From assembly GCA_016287995.1 (NCBI GenBank), contig JAEEXW010000073.1:1-10195 (forward strand): DNA of 10,195 nt. Reading direction: 5' to 3'. Positions within the stretch are counted from its first letter, which is position 1. Each line of letters opens with the position of its first letter. Made by a program: the position numbers and the translations under genes. This DNA comes from Bacteroidales bacterium (GTDB lineage Bacteria; Bacteroidota; Bacteroidia; Bacteroidales; UBA3824). This document shows positions 1 through 4,847 of the stretch, piece by piece. Under the pieces are notes generated by a model. The model saw nothing but the letters and a program-made list of their open reading frames with translations, was not told the origin of the DNA and did no database searches.

Positions 1-600
1 ACTCCGTATATCAGCAAAGAAAATCCCTGCGATATGTCCGCAATCGAGTATGTTTTTAATCAGTGGAAAAATAAATTAAATCCCGAAGGTATATTTGTCA
101 TAAAAAGCACTGTATTACCTAATAAAATAGGTCTTTTATATCGTCATACGCCACATATTGTTTATTCGCCTGAATATTACGGCAATACGCCGCATTGTAA
201 TAATTTTGAGTTTAATTTTACGATTTTGGGCGGTTTAAGAAAAGACTGTGTAAAGGTTCAACAGTTATTGCAGACTTGTTATGACGGACGGCATATTTTT
301 AGAATTACCGAGCCTTATACAGCGTGTTTGGCGAAGTATATGGAAAATTGCTATCTTGCAACAAAAGTAAGTTTTTGTAGTCAGTTCTTTGAATTAGCAG
401 AGCAAAACGGCGTATGTTATGAAGATTTGAGAGAACTTTTTATTCTTGACCCAAGAGTTAATCCTTCGCACACTTTTGTTTGTAGAGATAAACCTTATTG
501 GGATTCTCATTGTTTAAATAAAGATGTCAGGGCGATTGCGGAAAGCATGAACGCGGAATTTTTGAAAAGTGTGATTAGTTTTAACGAAAAACAAAAATAA
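1..600 (+). CDS. UDP-glucose 6-dehydrogenase-like protein, 5' end cut by window
   Basis: The frame is open from base 1, so the ATG at 34 is internal: residues before it (TPYISKENPCD) match the TP...D.S segment found after the Rossmann fold in this family. Visible family marks, numbered from that ATG, are IKSTVLP (23-29), SPE (45-47), ILGG (64-67), the helix KYMENCYLATK (101-111), LDPRVNPSHTF (138-148) and YWDSHCLNKDV (155-165), where Cys160 is the expected catalytic thiol. The family oxidises UDP-glucose to UDP-glucuronate with two NAD+. The protein stops about 28 residues after the catalytic Cys, so it lacks the C-terminal UDP-binding domain of full-length enzymes; from memory, short forms of this kind occur in phages. 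The N-terminal NAD-binding part lies outside the window. It ends in TAA directly abutting the leader of the next gene. Family assignment is firm; substrate (UDP-glucose or another nucleotide sugar) is inferred. Confidence 0.85.
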   Translation, partial: TPYISKENPCDMSAIEYVFNQWKNKLNPEGIFVIKSTVLPNKIGLLYRHTPHIVYSPEYYGNTPHCNNFEFNFTILGGLRKDCVKVQQLLQTCYDGRHIFRITEPYTACLAKYMENCYLATKVSFCSQFFELAEQNGVCYEDLRELFILDPRVNPSHTFVCRDKPYWDSHCLNKDVRAIAESMNAEFLKSVISFNEKQK

Positions 601-685
601 TCCATTTGTCCCGAAAATTAGGAATCCGCACAATCCAGCATTATCTTTACGGCATAAAAAAATAAACAACTAAAAAAAGAAGTTT
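601..685 (+). promoter_or_regulatory. Leader cassette, copy 1 (upstream of polyvalent gene)
   Basis: The whole 85-bp gap between the stop at 600 and the start at 686 is a near copy of 4470-4556: six substitutions, one 2-base gap and one 1-base gap. It begins TCCATTTG, one mismatch from the Bacteroidota -7 box TAnnTTTG, but I see no -33 TTG at the usual spacing. It then carries AATCC-GCAC-AATCC, a spaced direct repeat that could be an operator, and ends in TAAACAACTAAAAA. No Shine-Dalgarno is present. In this copy one T is missing relative to copy 2, so the homologous ATGAAGTT reads AGAAGTT and the start falls three codons later, at 686. Confidence 0.6.
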
Positions 686-3600
686 ATGTCAACATTTCGT
701 GAACAGTTGAAACAATTTTTTGCTAAAACTTTCAAAGGCTTTTACATCGAAGTAACTAAGCCAAAGAAATTTTTGCTTGATTGCGGTGTGCCTAATTTGC
801 CGATTGTGGTACGTCCAGCGACATTGAATTTGAAAATAGAGAAACACCAACTCACAAAAGAGCATTTGCAGAATTTAAACACCTGCATCAATGCTCCACT
901 ACTTGTTTACAAGTCGGAATGGGCGACAAGCGCATTTAATATTGTAGTCGAAAAAAAGAATCACGAAGGTTTGTTGTGTGTAACAATGTACACCGATGCA
1001 AAAATTAAAAAGGTTGTTGTTAATGAAATTGCCACAATAAGCGGACGTAATTTAAACCAACTGATTAAGTGGACAGAAGACGGATATTTGATAGACTGGG
1101 ATTCTAAAAAATTATGGGAGGTACTCAGTGACTCATGCTTTAATTGCTCGAAGTGTGAATACCTTTTATCCCTGTTAAACAATACCGCAAAGTTAAAACA
1201 AAAAAATCAAAATACCAAAGGTTTAGGCAAAAATATTTTGGGTACTTACGACCGTCTCCCCAACCCATATATCCGTTTGGAAGATAAAATTTTCCCGAAA
1301 GATGAAAAAATTACAAAAATTTACGAAAAAATTTGCAAAAAAAGAGAATTATCCCTACATTTGCTCAACGAACTAAAAACTTATATCAATGACACGAAAA
1401 GAAATATTAGTCAAGTGGCCGGGGCTCTCCGAACAGATGATAGAACGTTTGCAGCGTCCTTGGTCCTTAGAGCGAGCACTTGCGGACATAGCGCGTCAAG
1501 TTTCGGAATCCTCTCCACAGGACACGAGGCTTACAGGCGAAGAATGTTGCAATCAAGACTGCTCCGACAATTCGCAGAATTAGAGGACATTTGGTATCAA
1601 TCAAAAGACGAGTTTATCGCCCGAAACGAATTGATTGTAGCCAAAGATAAGTACGGTATGGACATCGAAGGTATGGAGACAAAACTATACCTTTGTCCCA
1701 ATGACTATTCTGCCTATAAATTTTTGCGACTCAACGCCGACTGCAATTCCCTTTACGACAATTTGGCGGAAAGAATTGTTTTGCACAATCTTATGTTCGG
1801 CGATAAGACTGCATTGTGTATCGAAGGTCTTTTCTTTGAAAACTCTTTCATCACCTTTGCTGCCAGTCAGCCTTATATTGAAGGAGCAATGCGATTGACA
1901 AAAAAAGAACAACGCACCAAATTTTTCTCCCAATTCGACAACTTTAACCATAAAAAAAACTGCATCAAAAATTCAGACTTGGTGATTGGCGACTTGCACA
2001 ACAACAATATTCTCGTTGATAAAAACGGCGATTTCTATGTAATTGACTGTTATGCAAAATTCTATCGTGAAGAAGATTTGTTAAATTATTACAATGATAG
2101 AGAATCATCTACACCATCAAAGATTAGTTTGCGTAATCTTTCTGGCATATCCAACTCCGACATGCAATCCCGCGAACTTGACATCGTAATCAAAGCACGC
2201 GCTATTGCTCAAAACGGCGAATCCTTACGCAGCCGTTTTAATGCTATGCTCGAACTTTACGAAAATCAACCGACAATACGTCCAACCGACACCAAAAGTA
2301 AACTCTTTCAACAATATTCAACACCGTGTCCGTTGGCGTTTTTGGCAAGCGAGTTTGTAAAACAAGAGGGTAAAAGATATTATTTTGAACCGTCAGCCGG
2401 AAATGGTATGCTTACAATATCATTGCCCGAACAATTCACGTGTGTCAATGAACTTGACGAAGTACGTTACAAAAACCTACGGAAACAAGGATTTTGTCGT
2501 GTAACTCAATTAGATAGTTCAAAGAAAATAGACCTTTATGGTGGTAGTTTTTTCGACGGTGTTATAACCAATCCGCCGTTTAAATCCTTGCCTAAATCCG
2601 AGCAAGAAGTCCGCAACGGATTCAACCTTGCCACCCTTGACTACAAGATGGCTGCCGTTGCCCTCGACCAAATGAAAGGTGTGGGCAAAGCGGCGGTTAT
2701 AGTTGGCGGAAAACTTTTCGACAACTATTGGAAACCAGTAAAAGGTACTGACAAAAAAATGCTTTTCGGACAATGGAAGGTGTTTTTAGGTTGGCTTTAC
2801 GGTCAGTACAATGTAGTTGATGTTATCTACATCGGAGGCGATTACATTTATCGCAAACAAGGAACTACATACCCGGTTGTTTTGATTTTAATAAACGGAC
2901 GGCATATATTCGATAAAAACAAACACAAACCGCGTTACATTTTCGACCCCGTAAAAGACAAGATAATCGAAACTTACGAGCAACTTTTTGAACGTGTCAG
3001 CCCGCATTTGGAGAAACAACAACAAGAAGCATATTATTCTCCGCTGTTTGACAATTTGATAAAATTGTTGAAACTTAAAAACTGTAAAACACTGTCAGGT
3101 ACGGACGAAAATCTTGTTAAAAATTTTCAGGAAAAAATTTGCAAAGACGGATTTAATTCCGTAACTTTGAACCAATTAAATAACATCATAAACGACATAC
3201 AAAATGGCACAATTCAAATTCAAACCGAAAACGCGCGAAGAGTGGCTCGAAATTATAACCGACCCCGGAGTTCGCGAAATGCTTATGCAGCCGCCGTTAT
3301 CTGCGGAAGAGAAGGCAGAGCATATCCGAAAATATCATTTAGGGATAAAGAAGGGTTCGTCAAAGAAACTGAACGGTCAGCCCAATACGAAAAACTCTTA
3401 GAACAATGGGCTAAAAGCGAGGGCTGTTGGGTGGAAAATCTTGCCGATTTTGTACAAGATTACGAAAAAATCGGCGAAGGCAGCGAGGCAAAAGTTTACG
3501 ACGTTAAAACAGAAAAAAGTCATTCCGTATTAAAAATAATCGGATTGAACATGAGCGGGACAGTGCAAAGGTTAGTCGAAAGAATCTATTTGCATAACTG

Positions 3601-4453
3601 CTTGTTTGGCGATTCTACGTATCTTGATATAATAGGATTCGGTAGGGACGAAAGCGGTTATTTCAAGTTTATTTTGGAACAGCCGTATATTGTCGGGCGC
3701 AAAGTTCGTATTGCAAGAATCAACAAATTTCTTCTTAAAAAATTTCCTAATTTAAACCAAATCAGTCTTGTTGAGTTTTATAATTCAGACTTCATTATCA
3801 GAGATTTACACAATAAAAACGTTTTGAAAGACCATTATGGCAATTTTTATGTAATTGATTGTTTCTTGGCGTTCAATTACGGAGATTTAAAGGGATTGAA
3901 CGGTGTACAATCTCTTTCAGGAATCATAAAACCCCTTTATTACGACCACGATACGGAAGAGGATTTTAACGAGTATGGCAAATCACGTACAGCCACCAAC
4001 GGATTACTAAAAGACGTTAAGGCATTTGCCAAACGCTTAAAAAACGATTTGGGACTTGAAGATTATTATTGCCGAGGCAAAAAGCGCACAATATCAATCA
4101 ACCATACAGAGTGCGATGTGCATTTTGTAGTGCCGCAAGCACAAGCCCCAAACAATCATCTGCATATAAAATTTGAGGTTGACCACCCTTTGCGTGGTAT
4201 TAATTATGATTATTCCCTTCGTGAGTGGTTTCCTATGTCATTAGGTCCGGAACATTCATTCGGGGATACTATACGTCTCCATATTTTTGATGACTACGAA
4301 GATATATTGAGGGATATAAAAATTCGTTATCCAATATTCAGGAAACCACAAAATAAGCAGACAGAGAAATTTTCTCCGCTGTTTGACAATGAAATAAAAC
4401 TTGCGAATCTGTGCAGGAAATTAAAACATTCACGGTTGTTTAGCGCAGACTAA
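686..4453 (+). CDS. Polyvalent protein: nuclease-like, kinase-like, N6-adenine methyltransferase, second kinase-like domain
   Basis: 1255 residues. Residues 1-150 resemble the phage barnase/EndoU/colicin/RelE-like nuclease domains of polyvalent proteins (LPIVVRPATL, PLLVYKS, IKWTEDGYLIDW); this is a tentative reading, and no catalytic residues are assigned. A CxxCxxC cluster (C151, C154, C157) follows. Kinase-like domain 1 spans about 290-460: Lys345, GDLHNNN (435-441) as catalytic loop, VID (452-454) in the DFG position. Residues 540-760 are an N6-adenine methyltransferase: FEPSAGNG (567-574) binds AdoMet and NPPF (629-632) is the catalytic motif. Kinase-like domain 2 spans about 900-1065: GEGSEAKVY loop (930-938), Lys950, RDLHNKN (1039-1045), VID (1056-1058). 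The C-terminal 190 residues are unassigned. SPLFDN occurs at 785-790 and 1230-1235. ATG 686 is the first start after the in-frame stop at 671. Such proteins are thought to be delivered with element DNA and to counter host defences; that role is inferred. Confidence 0.88.
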   Translation: MSTFREQLKQFFAKTFKGFYIEVTKPKKFLLDCGVPNLPIVVRPATLNLKIEKHQLTKEHLQNLNTCINAPLLVYKSEWATSAFNIVVEKKNHEGLLCVTMYTDAKIKKVVVNEIATISGRNLNQLIKWTEDGYLIDWDSKKLWEVLSDSCFNCSKCEYLLSLLNNTAKLKQKNQNTKGLGKNILGTYDRLPNPYIRLEDKIFPKDEKITKIYEKICKKRELSLHLLNELKTYINDTKRNISQVAGALRTDDRTFAASLVLRASTCGHSASSFGILSTGHEAYRRRMLQSRLLRQFAELEDIWYQSKDEFIARNELIVAKDKYGMDIEGMETKLYLCPNDYSAYKFLRLNADCNSLYDNLAERIVLHNLMFGDKTALCIEGLFFENSFITFAASQPYIEGAMRLTKKEQRTKFFSQFDNFNHKKNCIKNSDLVIGDLHNNNILVDKNGDFYVIDCYAKFYREEDLLNYYNDRESSTPSKISLRNLSGISNSDMQSRELDIVIKARAIAQNGESLRSRFNAMLELYENQPTIRPTDTKSKLFQQYSTPCPLAFLASEFVKQEGKRYYFEPSAGNGMLTISLPEQFTCVNELDEVRYKNLRKQGFCRVTQLDSSKKIDLYGGSFFDGVITNPPFKSLPKSEQEVRNGFNLATLDYKMAAVALDQMKGVGKAAVIVGGKLFDNYWKPVKGTDKKMLFGQWKVFLGWLYGQYNVVDVIYIGGDYIYRKQGTTYPVVLILINGRHIFDKNKHKPRYIFDPVKDKIIETYEQLFERVSPHLEKQQQEAYYSPLFDNLIKLLKLKNCKTLSGTDENLVKNFQEKICKDGFNSVTLNQLNNIINDIQNGTIQIQTENARRVARNYNRPRSSRNAYAAAVICGREGRAYPKISFRDKEGFVKETERSAQYEKLLEQWAKSEGCWVENLADFVQDYEKIGEGSEAKVYDVKTEKSHSVLKIIGLNMSGTVQRLVERIYLHNCLFGDSTYLDIIGFGRDESGYFKFILEQPYIVGRKVRIARINKFLLKKFPNLNQISLVEFYNSDFIIRDLHNKNVLKDHYGNFYVIDCFLAFNYGDLKGLNGVQSLSGIIKPLYYDHDTEEDFNEYGKSRTATNGLLKDVKAFAKRLKNDLGLEDYYCRGKKRTISINHTECDVHFVVPQAQAPNNHLHIKFEVDHPLRGINYDYSLREWFPMSLGPEHSFGDTIRLHIFDDYEDILRDIKIRYPIFRKPQNKQTEKFSPLFDNEIKLANLCRKLKHSRLFSAD
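1304..2053 (+). repeat. Internal module copy 1 of the polyvalent protein
   Basis: Residues 207-456 form a block that recurs at residues 809-1060. It starts with an EKICK helix segment ending in IND, continues with an Arg-rich linker (FAASLVLRAS...SSF), then LLRQFA..E..W and a kinase-like domain. The DNA shares a 15-base exact stretch, GAAAAAATTTGCAAA (1325-1339 here, 3131-3145 in copy 2). From residue 256 to 310 the copies align without a gap (offset 612). The methyltransferase follows this copy only. Confidence 0.6.
3037..3055 (+). repeat. 19-bp direct repeat coding SPLFDN, copy 1
   Basis: TTCTCCGCTGTTTGACAAT occurs exactly here and at 4372-4390, in the same reading frame, encoding SPLFDN followed by xIKL. 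It sits at the end of the methyltransferase region. The nucleotide identity in otherwise diverged protein suggests either recent exchange or a recurring tail motif of this protein family. Confidence 0.8.
3110..3865 (+). repeat. Internal module copy 2 of the polyvalent protein
   Basis: Residues 809-1060 correspond to residues 207-456: EKICK...IND, an Arg-rich linker (YAAAVICGRE...ISF), LLEQWA..E..W, and a kinase-like domain. Conserved kinase positions keep offsets of 603-605 (GSEAKVY against GMETKLY, Lys950 against Lys345, D1040 against D436, D1058 against D454). The glycine-rich loop is better preserved here than in copy 1. Divergence is high, so the duplication is old or the modules were recruited separately. 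Confidence 0.6.
4372..4390 (+). repeat. 19-bp direct repeat coding SPLFDN, copy 2
   Basis: Second exact copy of the repeat at 3037-3055, encoding SPLFDNEIKL 26 residues before the C-terminus of the 1255-residue protein. Its place here at a true C-terminus makes it likely that copy 1 marks a former protein end, now followed by the second kinase module. Confidence 0.8.
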
Positions 4454-4467
4454 ACAACCGTTTTTTT
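4433..4467 (+). terminator. Intrinsic terminator overlapping the stop codon
   Basis: CGGTTGTTTAG (4433-4443) and CTAAACAACCG (4450-4460) form a perfect 11-bp stem with a 6-base loop, followed by seven T (4461-4467). The last six sense codons lie in the hairpin and the TAA stop (4451-4453) is inside its right arm. It should end the transcript of the polyvalent gene, so the genes downstream need their own promoter. Confidence 0.9.
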
Positions 4468-4469
4468 AT

Positions 4470-4548
4470 TCCATTTGTCCCAAAAATTTGGAATCCGCAC
4501 AATCCGACGTTATTTTTACGGCATAAAAAAATATAAACAACTAAAAAA
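4470..4548 (+). promoter_or_regulatory. Leader cassette, copy 2 (upstream of small ORF)
   Basis: Near copy of 601-684, starting two bases after the T-run of the terminator and running into the ATG at 4549. It carries TCCATTTG (one mismatch from TAnnTTTG), CCAAA-AA-TTTGG (4480-4491, a small inverted repeat only half kept in copy 1), AATCC-GCAC-AATCC, and TAAACAACTAAAAA. Because a terminator lies just upstream, this segment plausibly contains the promoter for what follows. Shared sequence argues for shared regulation of the two transcripts; the regulator is unknown. Confidence 0.6.
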
Positions 4549-4716
4549 ATGAAGTTAGCATACGTTGCTGGAATAGCGTTGAATTATTCGTTGGAAAAAG
4601 GTTTTTGGGAAATAAAAACCGCCGAACCGCGAAGGGTGAAAACTATAAAAAATAAGGCTCTAATTTGGTCAGCAGCGAAGCACTCTGACGACGGCAACGG
4701 AAACCGTCCCAATTAG
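4549..4716 (+). CDS. Possible 55-residue small protein or leader ORF
   Basis: ATG at 4549, TAG at 4714-4716, 55 codons, beginning MKLAYVAGIALNYS and ending SDDGNGNRPN. The start is supported by the conserved leader TAAACAACTAAAAA and by the shared first codons ATGAAGTT, also used at 4848. I do not recognise the protein. No signal peptide or membrane helix is convincing. A 7-bp hairpin (GGTTTTT 4600-4606, AAAAACC 4614-4620) lies inside it. Its 3' half coincides with the inverted repeats at 4655-4716, and its stop codon is part of a stem arm, so this half may be constrained as RNA rather than as protein. Alternatives are a leader peptide, the 5' stub of a gene interrupted by a structured element, or no translated gene at all. 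Confidence 0.35.
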   Translation: MKLAYVAGIALNYSLEKGFWEIKTAEPRRVKTIKNKALIWSAAKHSDDGNGNRPN

Positions 4717-4765
4717 TTGATTATTATGTCGAGCCTGCCCGTTACGTAATAATCCATCGCTAATT
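4655..4765 (+). other. Candidate pseudoknotted structured RNA element
   Basis: Dense, nested complementarity. Stem P1 pairs CTAATT (4660-4665) with AATTAG (4711-4716), plus G4667-C4709. It encloses two hairpins with no bases between them: GTCAG/CTGAC (4668-4672, 4685-4689) and GACGG/CCGTC (4690-4694, 4704-4708). Hairpin C pairs GATTATTATGT (4719-4729) with ACGTAATAATC (4744-4754) with one G-U. Its loop holds GAGCCT (4731-4736), the exact complement of AGGCTC (4655-4660) just before P1, which allows a pseudoknot. A second CTAATT at 4760-4765 can compete for AATTAG. I do not recognise a known class. It lies between two similar start contexts ahead of the helicase gene; a regulatory or separate ncRNA role is inference. 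Confidence 0.4.
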
Positions 4766-4786
4766 AAGGTACGACAAAGATATAAA

Positions 4787-4794
4787 TAATTTTG
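4787..4794 (+). promoter_or_regulatory. Likely -7 box of the helicase gene promoter
   Basis: TAATTTTG is an exact match to the Bacteroidota -7 consensus TAnnTTTG, preceded by ACGACAAAGATA. No TTG is seen at the usual -33 distance. Transcription would begin near 4801, leaving an A-rich leader of about 47 bases. The box overlaps a short inverted repeat (TTTGGT 4791-4796, ACCAAA 4801-4806), which could be an operator. An eight-T run at 4818-4825 follows, but no strong hairpin sits directly before it, so I do not call a terminator. Confidence 0.4.
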
Positions 4795-4832
4795 GTTAAA
4801 ACCAAATAAAAAGCAACTTTTTTTTAAAAAAC

Positions 4833-4847
4833 ATAAACAACTAAAAA
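4833..4847 (+). promoter_or_regulatory. Conserved A-rich start context before the helicase gene
   Basis: ATAAACAACTAAAAA directly precedes ATG 4848. The same string precedes ATG 4549, and a version lies before 686. No Shine-Dalgarno is present at any of the three. The in-frame TAA at 4842 makes 4848 the only possible ATG start here. Confidence 0.6.

Noticed and set aside
961..1182. Minus-strand ORF of 73 codons
   Set aside because: Antisense to a well-supported part of the polyvalent gene, no leader motif and no recognisable protein; the same applies to minus-strand ORFs at 1685-1951 and 2519-2773.
1701..1898. + strand ORF of 65 codons inside kinase-like domain 1
   Set aside because: The main frame carries clear kinase motifs here, and this frame gives a low-complexity Ser/Leu/Thr-rich product without family features.
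284..2908. ACGGACGGCATAT shared by the dehydrogenase gene and the methyltransferase region, both encoding GRHIF
   Set aside because: Only 13 bases in unrelated domains; most likely coincidence or local convergence.
4714..4749. TAG at 4714 read as a recoded sense codon, as in some gut phages
   Set aside because: The two complete large genes end in TAA and carry no in-frame TAG, the small ORF would gain only about ten residues, and TAG fits the stem arm; there is no evidence for recoding.
4791..4825. Hairpin TTTGGT/ACCAAA and later T-run as a terminator
   Set aside because: The stem is only 6 bp and AT-rich, and the T-run is 11 bases away; a promoter/operator reading fits better.
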